A stretch of DNA of 64,000 bases from Nymphaea colorata (taxonomy: Eukaryota; Streptophyta; Magnoliopsida; Nymphaeales; Nymphaeaceae): assembly GCF_008831285.2 (NCBI RefSeq), contig NC_045139.1, positions 33,143,706 to 33,207,705 on the forward strand, given 5' to 3'. The notes under the pieces are model-generated. The model did not search any database. It was not told the origin of the DNA and saw only the letters and a program-made list of their open reading frames with translations. The position numbers were made by a program, and so were the translations under genes. Position 1 is the stretch's first letter. Each line of letters starts with the position of its first letter. Positions 33,888 to 46,556 of the stretch are shown here, in pieces.

Positions 33888-36800
33888 GAGAGTGCAACCT
33901 GCGTGCTCGAGAGGGAGAGAGAACTTGGAGTTTGCCGTACTACGCCTGAGAGAGAGGGGAGACGCGAGGGAGAGAGGAAAAAAACAAAGGAAAAACCTAG
34001 CGCCACGGATGATGAAAGCAGCTCATGAACGCAAGGGGAGAGGGGGAACGTTCTGTTCCCTGGGTAGAAAGGTTCTAAGTAAATATCAAATAAGAGAAAT
34101 CTCTGTCATTCAATACGGAAGAACTTGTTCTCCGCGGTTTCTTTGTCTCGCGCTCGGCATTCTTGGTTGGTTTTATTATGCTTTTGCCATTTCTAGCACT
34201 TAGTTTGTTCTTTCTTTTCAAATGTTGACTTTCTCTCTCATGTTCTGGTTTGGGTTGGATCCAGCTTTTACTGGATTCGACTCAATTAGATTATATGTAA
34301 TCGTATTTGGATTTGGAACGTGCTCAAATTTTTAAACAAGTAGAATAAGATTTGACATTTGTATTTGTCTATTTGATTTGGTTAGATTTGATAAGGGCCC
34401 GACCTGGTTACAAATAGATGACGGGTCTTAAGCTAGTCGGAACCACGTAGAGTTTTGAAAACATAAAAATCTAAATTCAAGTCTGATTGCATATGATTTG
34501 ATTGAGAACAAATTAATAAAAGTTAAATGCAGACCGAATCGAACCATTTGCATCTAAAGAAAAAGAGAGAGATTGGTAAATACCATGCACTAGAGTAAAG
34601 GATAAAAACCATACCTCTTAAATGTGTCTTAAACAAAATGGGTACCTCTCGATGTATTTATAAACACTAAATTATGTTTTAATTCAAATCATTTTTATTG
34701 CAAAATTTTATCATTTCTACTATCAGAATCTTGATGCCGTAAAAGCCATCCAATTTGTTGTTACTAAGGATACGTGATCAAAGTGAAGAAATTATTAACT
34801 TAATATATGTTTCTCACCAAATCACTATTAGTATCATATTTATAAAGGTTAGGTTGTAGAACAAATATTTTATTGATTAATTTTGATGAGTCTATTTTTT
34901 GTCCTTGGTATGGTTTTTACCAATTTTCCGTTATGCACATGCGTGCGACTAAGGGATGATTCCCTCCTAAAAAATGACAACGGTTTGCATTATTAAATTC
35001 CATTTAAGACGTGGAATAAGCGAATTAGTCATATATTTTAGATATCTCTTGTTAGTTAGGCATCATATTCACTTATTTGGTCTTCCATTGTATTGAATAT
35101 TCGAGAAATATGTTTGGTTGTCCCTTTTTTTTTTTATGTGCAAGGGCTCTTCTATGTCATTCAAATCGCAATAATTCGATGCTTAACTTTGTCATTAGTA
35201 TGTGATATGGTTGAGCGGGTTTCCCACCACCCAAAAAAAGAGTGAAGTTTCCACCCAACCCCTTATCTCTCCATACTAAATACAGTAAATTATTATAAAT
35301 ACTTCAATGCTTTCAAAAATAAAATATTTTGAATATAAGCATTACATAACTTGTCATCACACTTATCCTCTTAAAGAGAAGAGTCACGTGTCCTCATAAA
35401 GATAAGAGGCCCTACTTCAAGTTGACATCAAGTGCGGAATCAAGTTACACACACCTGAAAAATGCAAAACACATACATGCTTGCACTCACACACAATTGA
35501 TTCGTCAAAAATTCCTTAAACCCAAAAACATATAATGGTGTCATTCCCAACTGAACAGCCTTTGTATAGATGAGTCGCAAAAATAACATAACTTCTTTCT
35601 GCTTAGACCAAGATGTGAAATGGTTTTGGAATTTGAACTTTCGCTTGGAGAACGAGCCAGCTAGAGAACTTGCAATTTGAAGTGAACTAGGCACACCGTT
35701 CAATGAGCATTCTGTCCAATCCAAATTTTAATTGATAGTGCAATATTAACCAGAAGAGAGAAAGAGGGGAAATAGAAGCATGATTCCCATGGTCCTTATT
35801 TTTATAATCCCTTACCAAAATTCATTGCTTTCTCATACACAATGGAGTATATATACAAATTCATGAATCTGTTTGTTCTTTATCCCATGATATATTCAGT
35901 CTATTACATCAAAGTATCAAACCAATGTTGTAAAAGTCCATTTCATAGCCCACACTGTACAAAATAATATAGGTAATGTACACATAACATAATATAAAGT
36001 ATTATAGAGTTCCTAAATTTTGTACAAAGATATTTTTAAATCTAAAGATGCGATCTTGGAAAAAACTGACAAAAAATATTACATAAAGAAATATATTAGG
36101 TAAAAAAATGAACCGGTACTTATATTTCCGTGAACATCAAATGTACAATAGAGCTAGACAACGGGCTGAACAGGTAGCCCAAGACTGAAGACCCAGCTCA
36201 TATGTGCTGGGCAGCAAATTCACACCCTGACCAACAAGCACCCGGCTATAAACTAGGATTGGTATGCCAGGTTCAGGCTACTTGATGTGCTGACGGGCTA
36301 ACCATGAAGTCCCTTCTAAAATACGTTGTAGATAGGATTACCCTTACCAGGAGCAGGTTGTCCTGTTCTTGGTGTCCTTAGAATGGAAAGAGCAAATGAG
36401 AACCCAAAAGGGGCAACATTTGCTTCTTAAGGAATGGTTACTCCACCAAACATGAGCACTGTCTCTGATATCATGACAGAAAATTCAAAAAGCAAGAAGA
36501 AAGTCTTTTAACGTAGTACTGAGTATTCTGCTACATCCACAATGCCTCCAACTTAATCAATCATTGGGAGGTTTCCATTCTCGTATTCATTTCCTTGATT
36601 GTAGTGGTCTCATTTGAATTATCATTATCTCCTCTTTCCATTTTCACAAGATTGTCATATTTATCTTTTTCAATCCCAGATCTTACGCTCTTGGCTTGTC
36701 TATCTTGCTGTGCTCCCTGCTGATGTGTGATCCCATGATTTTTGCTCTCTCCCATGAGGCCATGATTGCGTGTGGTTGCATCGTATCCGATTGATGTATG

Positions 36801-37343
36801 CTCTTTAGATCCGGATCCATTTCATGTTTGGATTCATAGCATTGACAGGCCTGTTAGTTTTTTCCGCTTGTTAAACAGATCGAGGGGGTGTCGTCTCTCA
36901 TAACACTTCATTAGTTGCAAACTAGCAGTGTGCTGTAACAATCATTCAAGAAAAACAGCTTAATTCATTGAAACAAGTCAAATTTTCCACGTGAATCCTC
37001 CAAAGAAAGGACGTGAAGATCAGATAGACAATTCCGATTCCAAGCCTAGATGCAGAAACATAAAAGACTCAAGTGACCTGCTTGTCGCTTACTCAGAAGA
37101 GGAAAGGTTCGACAATCCTAGATAACTCCAACCCCGCAATATCCAAACAGAGAACAACAAAAGGAAACCAATTTTTCATAGTGCAAGAGTAGTCAAGAAA
37201 CAGAATCTCGCCATTCACCAAACCATAGCAAAAATGAAATTCCACTTCAGTTTTCCCTCGTACCTGTGAATTTGAAAGCGAGATCGGCGATGCATGAAAC
37301 GACCGGCTGGGACACTTCCATTGCATACTTCCCAGCTGCCGAT
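33888..37343 (-). repeat. Inverted duplication, arm B
   Basis: Reverse complement of arm A (26359-29824). Unlike arm A, MHF1 homology continues past the arm end, through exon 1 and about 310 bp of upstream sequence to 37884. Arm B therefore carries the more complete MHF1 piece, and arm A looks like a copy of it. Confidence 0.92.
34572..34924. mobile_element. MITE-like element, arm B copy
   Basis: Reverse-complement counterpart of 28777-29129, with the same length and ends. It was present before the arm was duplicated. Confidence 0.5.
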
Positions 37344-37884
37344 GCAAACAAAATCAGGGAAAAAGGAAAAAGACGAAGAATAAAAAAAAAACGAAATGAC
37401 GAGAGAGCGCGTTCTTGGAGAAAGGAAAAGCGAAATCCAGCCAGAAATTAGACCTTCCGACTCCGCGATCTTAATTACGGCGAGGCGGACTCGATCCCCT
37501 AGCTCCCCGGATACGGGATCGTCGCGATCATCGGGATGCGGCTCGTCCCTCTGGAAATCGCCATCTTCCTCTGCCATTTCTTTCTCAGCGAAGGGCGGGA
37601 AAAGAGGCGGTCGTCGCCAGAAGGGTATAAATAAGGGGAGAAGCCCGCGCAACTGTGGGTTTTGAACCGCCTCGGGCAAGACACGGGGCAGGTCCTAGTG
37701 GGAAGCTCCAACCCGGTCCGAAGATGTGAGGAAACGGTTGGTTTTTCAAGGGAAATTTATTTTTTCCGGTCAACTTTTCTTATAATTTCAAAAAGACGAT
37801 CAATATTTCGCAATTTATCTAATGCGGGCGATATTGTTTAGGAATATTATCAAATAAAGGGATAAAATAGAGTTCCTGTAACTA
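35436..37884 (-). pseudogene. MHF1: Truncated MHF1/CENP-S copy B (promoter, exons 1-2, most of intron 2)
   Basis: Minus-strand match to 53894-56342. It has about 310 bp of upstream DNA, exon 1 (37577-37454, ATG at 37577, MAEEDGDFQRDEPHPDD...), intron 1, exon 2 (37335-37264) and intron 2, ending at GATTCC before exon 3. Exon 1 reads GELGDRV where the intact gene reads GELRDRV. The first two exons with their splice sites are intact, so if transcribed it could give a short message ending in intronic or flanking sequence, but the second half of the histone fold is missing. Its 3' junction is identical to that of copy A, so one truncation event preceded the inverted duplication. Confidence 0.9.
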
Positions 37885-38142
37885 AGGCCATGTTAAAAGG
37901 GAAAAAAATGCCTAGTTTGGTAAATTGGAAAATTTTTTCAAGAAAATTTTTTTTTACCGTTTAAAAGATATCATCTCCTCAGGTAACAATTATGCATATC
38001 ATATACATCTTTTTAAATGCACGAGAGAAATAAAATGGCTTTGCAAGACAAGATCAAATAGAAGATGGATTATACAGAAACTTGGGCGGAATAAACATAT
38101 AGATTTCATTTAGCATCTGAACAAATAGATACAGCGATAAAC
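37885..38142. other. Short intergenic stretch
   Basis: Between the end of MHF1 homology and the callose synthase fragment. AT-rich; no gene or element recognised. Confidence 0.6.
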
Positions 38143-38623
38143 ATGTGCAATTGTTTCATAGATTGGTGTGACCACTTTTTTCGGAAAGGCCTCCTCCTCA
38201 CCACCACAAGCGGGCTTTATAGTTTCACCTGTCATTGGACGCACATTGCCAGCAAGCATTCCATAAAGTTCGAAAGCCATCTGCAAACAACACCATTACT
38301 GAAAAAAATTTTGTGTAATATTCACTTTGTAGATTAGCCAACTAATATTAGATTTTGAAAGAATGGGAACTATAATGACAAGTTAAAAAAAAACCTTAAA
38401 AATCATAAGTAAAATGTACCAAAGTACTAGAAAAGGAAGCAGGACTAGTGTAACATTTACAAAACCAACATGCAATGTATGCAAAAGTACACCTACAAAA
38501 TGATAAATGTAGCAAAGACACTCTGGCATGAACCGAAGGTTTGCAGCCTCACCCCAGATAAGCAGATAAAGGCCCATATACAATATCTTACGCTGCTGCA
38601 CCTCTTGGTGGATGTTTGGCAGC
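38143..38623 (-). pseudogene. Callose synthase (glucan synthase-like) fragment, two exons
   Basis: Two neighbouring exons on the minus strand: 38623-38497 (LPNIHQEVQQRKILYMGLYL, then IWGEAANLRFMPECLCYIYH) and 38280 to about 38143 (MAFELYGMLAGNV, then RPMTGETIKPACGGEEEAF and KKVVTPIYETIA). This is the start of the FKS1-type N-terminal cytoplasmic domain of plant callose synthases, plasma-membrane enzymes of about 1900 residues that make beta-1,3-glucan. Only about 90 residues are present; no other callose synthase exon was found in the flanking 4 kb on either side. Neither exon contains a stop, so the fragment is either recently captured or an isolated remnant. It sits right beside the rearranged MHF1 block. 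Confidence 0.82.
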
Positions 38624-39769
38624 CTGAAAACCAAAATGACAGGTTAAAGGATTAATAAGGATGCAGAATCACATATGGTGGAGGAAGATTCATTAGCATG
38701 TTGATGATTGTTTTACAGTGGGGCAGAGATTAAATTAACAGGTCCCAGACATAATTCTTACCAAAGGCTTTGATGATTGTTTTACAGTGGGCCAGAGATA
38801 GGAAGATTTATTAGCATGTTGAGGAGCACATCATCTATTCTGAGATCGTGTGCAGCTTTTGCCCTTTTGCAGGTGCATATCATGTGTTTCTGTGAATGAG
38901 AACTGAAGTCTATATATTATGAGAATTTTTGGACAGACACTGACCACTGGAAAGCTTTCCAAACCTTCACGTGGCTGCCAAAGGCAAACATGTTTGCCAG
39001 TTTCTAGACAAGATTGGTGCTTTTTCAATGCTCATCATGCCAATTTTATTGGAGACTGGTAGGAAGTCATCAGACTGTGATGGATACTTCGTGAGCTACT
39101 GCTCTTATAAATATTGCAGATCTTTAATTTGCAATTTCTACCATCTGAAATTTAATTTCTAGTTTCTCTAATATGTTAGCTGGTGACATTTTTTACTGTT
39201 AAGGGGCTTGCTTAGTTGTTTAGCATAATCGCTGACACATAAGAAGCACCACAAAAAGGGAGAGAAATTTACAAAAAAGCATTACTATTCAAACTTTGCG
39301 ATGTACAATGGTGTCTAGAAGACTTTGCTGATATATAACTAGAGGATTCTAAGTTTATACTGATGGAGTGGCATGAACAAGAAAATGGTGTAAAATCCGA
39401 ACTCATTGACAACATCCAAGTAGTGAAGGTATCCAGAGATTGAAGATCTTGTACATCAGAGTGCTTCCAACTTTAGAGCCCTTGCACAATTTAGTTGGTC
39501 CACATGAGCAGGTTAGCTAAGGTTGGGAGTCTCAGAACATCCAAGACAAGTCTAAAAAGAGGAAAAAGTAAAGAGGGATTGCAGCAAAGATGGAAATAAA
39601 GAGGGATTGAAGCAAAGATGGAAAAGAGACTCACCAGAATGGGACGAACACTGCTTCTTCCAACCACACGCAGCGCGAAGGAGGAAGAGAAAAAAGATAG
39701 TGAGAAGGAGAGGGCTTCCCCCAACGGATGTAGCAATTCTGAGGGCTTCGATAGAAGACAGGATTTTCA

Positions 39770-39945
39770 CGGAGGGAGAGGAGCACCGATAGGGGGAGAG
39801 GGCTTCCACATAGGTAGAGGCCTTCGACTGCGGAGAAGGCTTCGACAGAGGAGAGGTCTTCGACGGAGGGAGAGAAGCACTGATAGGAGGAGAGGGCTTC
39901 GACGGCGGAGAAGGCTTCGACAAAGGGAGAGGAGCAGTGAGAAGG
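39770..39945. repeat. Imperfect GA-rich minisatellite
   Basis: Repeated GAGAGGGCTTCGAC / GGAGAAGGCTTCGAC-like units of about 15-30 bp with variation. The same region gives long open frames on both strands, as expected for a biased repeat. Confidence 0.6.
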
Positions 39946-39987
39946 AGCAAAGCGAGGAGAGCCCTAACGGCTCGTAGAAAAATCCCT

Positions 39988-40025
39988 GGAAAAAAGTCGG
40001 ACCTCTGGAGGTCCGACTTTTTTCC
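39988..40025. repeat. Perfect 38-bp palindrome (18-bp arms, 2-bp loop)
   Basis: GGAAAAAAGTCGGACCTC at 39988-40005 is followed after TG by its exact reverse complement at 40008-40025. The flanks do not extend the match. It could form a stable hairpin or cruciform. On the + strand the right arm ends in a T6 run, but this is a plant nuclear locus, so a bacterial terminator reading does not apply. Confidence 0.9.
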
Positions 40026-40056
40026 GCGTTAAAATCTCTCTTGTCGTACAATTTTT

Positions 40057-40154
40057 TCGAGGTAACATTTTCGGCGTTTGATGGCCAGCGGAAAAACCGT
40101 ACAAGGGAGTGAACTTTACCTCGATAAATAGTGTTTTTCCTTGCAATCAAACGT
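40057..40154. mobile_element. Fold-back / MITE-like segment
   Basis: Two inverted pairs: TCGAGGTAA (40057-40065) with TTACCTCGA (40116-40124), and GCGTTTGAT...GGAAAAAC (from 40074) with GTTTTTCC...ATCAAACG (to 40153). The GCGTTTGAT-type end is common in plant MITEs. No target duplication was established. Confidence 0.4.
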
Positions 40155-42684
40155 GACCTAAACAACAAAAAAAAATTGACTCTAGAGGCAAAGATAATGA
40201 GGAGGCCTTGGAGCTTAGTTTTCGAACAGTGGGTTGTTAACCTCTCGCTTATACACATGGAAAGTACTTCTGCAAACAACATTTAAAAATACATTGAAAC
40301 CTAATATAAAGCATGCATGTGCCTTTGCGTGTGTATAAAGTTCATGAATATGTAAATTAAACAAATGCGAAAAATTACGTAAACTAATTATGGACCATTT
40401 GGTCAATTTAACCGAAGGATTTTAAAGTGCCGTTTGTAAAGTTATTTTTTGAAAGTCAAAAACTTACAGCTGCCAATTGCCACCACCTTTTTTAGAAATT
40501 AACCATATACTTGGTACCTTTCATACGAGACATAATGATATGCAAATGTTTTCTCTCAACACTTAATGTCCTTCATGTTGGTATTCTTTCATGACAATTG
40601 TTTTATCCAGTAGCTTTAGAGTCCAACCACCTTCCAACAATATAGTAAGCGATGAATAAGCGTATTGTTGCAATGCAAATCATATTGCGTTTTTTCATTA
40701 TGTTTATAATTTTTTCTTCTTGTTGTTGTTGCAATCTAATTATAGAGCTTGCTTTTGATGCCTCGGGGCACTACCTCTTCTACGCTTCAACTTGTGTATT
40801 GGCGAGTTAGTGGCTATTTGTTAAAACATTTAATTGGTCTTGTAGGATCTATTTTGTTTTTGATACACTTGCAACATCTTCATAATGATCTAAGCCAAAG
40901 AAAACTACCAGCGTTTCTAGTGTTGTGGATCCTTACCCACCCTTTTATGTTCGTATTAAAAAATAGCATGAACCAAGATGCTTGATAATATGTTAGATGG
41001 GCATATGTGACCCCTAAAATCTCAATTTTTTGTTCAAAGTAAAGCTGTTTCTAAGTCTTATTATTCAAAGTAAAATCCTTACCCGCCTCATAGCCAGGTT
41101 TTATTCAGAAAAAGTTGAGAACCATATAACTTGGTATTATGATATGATACAAAAAACCTTCAATCTAGTGTTATTCAGTTCTTTTACTTTTTCCATATAT
41201 TCTCTTAACCAAAATCTAATGGGAAAGGTAGCTATTATTTTGGAGGACTTGTAATTAAGAAGAGGTTGGCAAGGAGATTTGAACAGGTTTTTCAAGAGGT
41301 TGACCAATTGTTATTATTGCTGAAATTCAGATAGCTTTGGAGTCCACATTTCTTGCTATGATTAAATTCTCAATAATCATTCATATATTGTTAATATGGG
41401 GAAACTCGTAGCTATTAGACTTTGATGAGGATCATCCAAGTCATCGATTCTAAAGAGATTCGCTTGAAAGTGAAATGTTTTTTTCGAGAGTACAACATAG
41501 TACCCATCAAAAGAATAAGGAATTTAGTTTAAGGAAACCCATTTGTTTCTTTCCTTTTTTGCTTCTCTCTCATCATTTGGATGGTATTTCGTACTTCTAA
41601 AAAAATGAAAAACAGTTTGTCTTTTGTATTTGCAACTGAATCTCCACCATTAATCTGCATTAAATCCAATATATGAGCGTCCAACAGCTACCTGTTTTCT
41701 GTTAATATGATATATGAAATTAGACGTTAACCTTCTTAGTGCATAAATTCTAATAGTCAATAATAATCAAAATGTGGATATAGAATATAAAGATTTAAAG
41801 AATACTTATTTGCCAAGACCTCAAACATGCCTTTTTGCATAAACATTAAGTCTCCGTTGCTACATATGCTAACATAATGACTGTAGCTCAACAGTTGTAT
41901 TTCTGAACTTACTGACATATTTCCTTTTATTGTGTTTTCTTCACATGGTAAAACATGTTCTTTTCCTTTAATGTTAAAACTAAAGATATTCTTACTTTCC
42001 ATATGTGAGCCTTGCTTCTTGTTCCTCACCAGATTCCATTTTCATATTCCAGTTTTGCTTAAACAAATGAACAGGTAAAAGTTTTGAATCGGTGGAAACT
42101 TTGGTATTCAAAGATAGCGGAAAATTATCAGATACGTTATCTAGACATGAAATCGAAGCTTGCTTTGTTTTTGCAATAATTGGAAAATACAAACATGTTA
42201 TGTTTCAAGCATGATCTAATTAACAGGCCAAAAGAAGAGATGGCAAGGTCTGTAACATGTACAGTTCCAGACAACCCATATTTTGGTCTAGGGAAAGAGA
42301 TTTGAGAAATTAACTTCATGCATTAATAATATGCTTGAAAAACAGAACAAGCTCTTGGCTTAAAGGCCAACTTTCTCTGAACCATAAACTCTAGACTCGC
42401 AAGATCTATGGGTACAACATTCAAGAGAAGAAAATAATAAAATTTAAGAACAAAAGAAAAATTCGTGAGAATTTTTATCTCGAGCCAAAAAATGTGAGCC
42501 TTCATGCCGGGAACACCAAGCACATGTTTGACTAGGTTGCCAGAGAAGCAGTGCCTGGACTTGACCTCCCCATGCAAGGTCACGTTTACCTCCACAAGAA
42601 AAGGAGGTTGAACTCAGAATTTAGCTTCCCCTGCAGAGGGAACTCGGTTTAAGAATCAAGATCAAACTCCAACTTGGCTGCATC

Positions 42685-44666
42685 TCATTTACGTACAAAT
42701 CTTTGAAGTGCCACCGGCAAATCCATTTGCTTTTTCTCAATCTTCTGTTTCTTGGAACGCTCCTCCTCAATTTGCTTCTCCAAGAAAGGTCGCTTCGCTT
42801 CGCTAATTGCTTCTTTTTTCTTCTTCTCTACTTTGCTTGGTTTACTTCTTCCCTTGGTTTTCTTGCTCCTTCGTATGCTCTTAGCATCGGCAACAGCTTC
42901 AGCCATTTCAGCTTCCAGTTCCTGCTTATTGAAGCCATTATCGCTCCCTTTTCTTTTTCTTTTGACAGAACCTATTTTTGTTGGGTTCAACATAATCATT
43001 TCTGGTTGCAGTTTGTCCAGCAGTTGATGCACCTCCCTCTCCCTCTGTTGCCGAGTAGTTTCAAATGGGTTTGCAACAAATGTATCGAAATTCGGCTCAC
43101 CAGATCCTGGAACAAGAATAGAGGAGATGCCCATAGAATGCCCTAGCCCAAGAACATCTTCATATGGCTGGAATAGTAGATCCCCTACTTGAAAACCTTT
43201 CACCATTCTGTGTTTCATGTAAAATCTATAATCTTGATTGCCTGCTTCATCTCTCCATACTTGCACCAAGGACCCGCCTGCTAGGGCTAGGAGACCTTTC
43301 TGACTGAAGTCCATTGTTTTTGCATGCCCTGAATATGTACGTAAAACTTCAAACTTTCTAAGGTCCCACAATTTAATTTTCCTATCCACACCTGCTGTTG
43401 CCATGAGATGTCCTCCTCTGTGGAAGGCTATTGATGAAACAGGACCATGATGACACAACATTTTCACCAGAGGAGTGCCATTGTTGGGGTTCCACATTGT
43501 GACTTTCCCGCATGTGTGACCCAAGCCTATGACAGAATTGAAGGGATTTACCTTCATCACGTCACAATGTCCAAGGCCTGTCCTATGATGGCCCACCATT
43601 TCACCAGTACTAATATCTTGAAAATGGATCTGTCCAAATTTGTTTATTGATGCAAGGATCAGGTGATTTGTCAAGAATTGAACCTTCAGTGGTGACACAC
43701 GCTCCTGCAATCCATTTTCCCCCATGGATGTTGCAAATTAACAGCAGGAAATAAGAATTTGGATTATTTCATGTAAACATTAAACAAGAACTAAAATACC
43801 TAAACTCAGCTCCAATAACACATAGATCACTTCAGGATGCACAATGGACTAGTAAAACAAGTTACTCAGGTAGCTGAAAGCAACGTGATCAAATAGACAA
43901 TTTCCATTTCATAATTCATCTTGTTTTTTGTCAGGGGAAAAGAAATCAGATTCAGAAACACGTGCATTCATTAGTGTGCTCCCCAAAAGCAAAATCCAAC
44001 TTAAACCAGTTGGTTTGCCACAAAGTTAAAGGTGGGAAAAAATGTTGACCAAACCTGACAAAGGGGACAAATTTGTCTTAACATCTCTAACTAGAAAAGG
44101 GTAAAGGAACAAGCAAAAATACAAACCTTAAGACAGTGAAATTCTGTTCCCTTCATGTCATATATATAAGCATACCTGCAATGAAGACCGTGTCAGCTTT
44201 TGAATTGCAACAGAACATCGACCCAATTGTCAAACCAATAATAACTAAATAGATATGTTCATCAGAAAACGCATGATCTTATAGTACATTTGGCTAACAA
44301 AAATGACAAAGAAATATGACTTCTTAAATAATAAACAAATTGAATGCCAACTCCAAGTGCTGTAAAATTTCTTAACAGCAAAGCAAAGCAAAGCAAGTTA
44401 TGCTATTACTAAAAGCTGAAAAATAAATGTCTCGGCTGTTTTAGAAAGGGCTCAATGGCTCTGGTAGATGACATCAAGTTCCTTCCAAACATCTACTCTT
44501 CTTTCTGAACCATGGGTTTAGAATCAATTTGAAGATGCAGTGCAAACGAGATAAAAAGTTATCCATTAATTTCCTAGGCCACATGGGTGCTGCAAATAGG
44601 TAGCCACACCTGTTGGTGTGGTTCTTAACGATTTATCGTTATTACACTATTATGCTTTAATTCAAA

Positions 44667-44715
<49 letters not shown>

Positions 44716-46517
44716 GTTAAGACTTAAGAGTGCACCAAAGCACCTCCCTAGGTGCCCACCTTTTTTACTAGGCTAAACCACCTAGGCTCTTAGGTTTCAA
44801 GGAAGTGTTTTACATTATTTTCTCCTGTTTTATGGTTCATAAAATGTCATGTTTTAAATTGTTTTGCTTATTTTTTCTTTTTCTTCTTCTTTTGTTTTCC
44901 TTGTCTTTTTTTTTCTTCTTCTTTTACCTCTTTTCATCTGTTTTCTTCTGCTTTTTGCCTTTTTTTTCTTCTACCTCTTCGTCCTTTTTTCCTTCCACAT
45001 TGTTTTTGGCCCACCTAACCACTGACTGGTCTCTTGTATAGTTGCCACCTAAGCTTGCCTAACACTTTTGACCACTACCTATATAAACGGTTCACAGAAT
45101 GTCACATGCAAAGTTTGTTTTTGGAAAAGTGGATGACAATGAGTACCTTTATTTTGTTAAAAAAAAACTGCTCGACAATCAACATATAGCACCTTATGAA
45201 TGATAAAATAATGTTAATCGGACACTTCATATCAATGCTGCATGCTAGTCCGGGTATTACTATGATGATTCAGAAAGTGTCACGTGTAAATTTACTTTTC
45301 AAAGGTTGACAATAACTAGTATTTTAGCTTTGAAAAAAATAATTCTATACATGACCTGTGAACCATGAACAACCTTAATTGGGACAGTTCATAATCAGTA
45401 CACCTAGCCCTCATATTTACTTGGTTTAATGTCACTTGATCATATGTATATACATATGTAAAATGAGTTGTTTACTCTTGTCAACTGGATGGTTCTGTTG
45501 CTGTCAGTTCAAAAAGCAAGGCCCAGAAAACACTTATTTTGCTACTTTTTCCATTTACTTTCTTTGCAGGCTATCAGGACTCCAGCCTTCTGAGTTGGCC
45601 GAGCAGAACTATCTGATGAACCAGATGAATCTGCAGTCTACACAATCCTCATATTCTTGCAATCCATATCAGCACATCCACCCATGTTTAGTTTTCATAT
45701 TCTTGCAATGCATATATCAACACATCCACTCATGTCTTTTTCAGAATGGCACACATGCACTCGGGCAGGCGCCCACGTTTCCATTGTCAATGGTTTACCA
45801 AAATTAAGTGGGGTTAGGGAAAGATATTTAATTTTTCAAAACAAAATTGAAGGACACAAAGATGGCAATATTGCCCGCTCTGTCTCACTCTCATCACATG
45901 AATGATGTCATGGTATCATAAGATTTCCAAGATGTACGACATAACCATTATCTAATGAAGAAACATGCTTTGAATTAAACCTGAAAACTACAAGGTCAGG
46001 ACCAAAATGAACTTTTCTAGCATGGTCCCAAAAGTCAATATAGCATATCAGCAGCAGAAACTTTTGCTACAAAATAGCAATATTGATGGGTCAAGTTTCA
46101 TCCAGAACTCTATAGGATTCTGGTTCAGTTGTAAAAGAAAAGACATCCATTTAATGCTTCATTTACTTGTTTAACCATTTTTGAATCATATTAAGCCAAA
46201 TAGAACTCTGATATGATAATAAGAAACAAGGAATACATACCTCACCCAAATTCCAAACAGACGGATATAGTTGGCAATTTTTACAAATTGACTGATAAAT
46301 TTTAATTAGCAAGGTATCCCAATTTTTTTTTTTTTTGAGACTTACATATATCCACCCTCCCCCCCCCCCCCCAACACCTCTAATTATTTTTAAAAATTTA
46401 CTAATGCAACATTCATATTGGAACGCATTTGATATTTTATCTTGGATGAATTTAGAAAAAGGAGACAGTGCACCACAGATATGTATATACTATATATTTG
46501 TGTGTGTGTGTGTGTGT

Positions 46518-46556
<39 letters not shown>

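Larger units (their letters stand above)
38624..42684. other. Intergenic between callose synthase fragment and UTP7
   Basis: No intact gene recognised. 38700-38800 has a locally repeated GATGATTGTTTTACAGTGG motif. 39770-39945 is an imperfect GA-rich minisatellite whose minus-strand translation gives a SKPSPP-type repeat; I take it as low complexity. Palindromic structures at 39988-40154 are listed separately. The frames at 40749-40985 and 42323-42595 match nothing I know. The last few hundred bases should include the UTP7 3' UTR. Confidence 0.6.

Noticed and set aside
39552-39950. Pro/Ser-rich (SKPSPP) frame resembling an extensin-like protein
   Set aside because: Translation of a GA-rich minisatellite, open on both strands, with no signal peptide or family context.
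40749-40985. Hydrophobic 78-codon frame that could be a membrane-protein fragment
   Set aside because: I recognise no family in any of the three frames, and there are no flanking exons.
42323-42595. Frame MEVNVTLHGEVKSRHCF... just downstream of UTP7
   Set aside because: Well-formed for 40 residues but matches nothing I know and has no partner exon; probably chance within the UTP7 3' flank.
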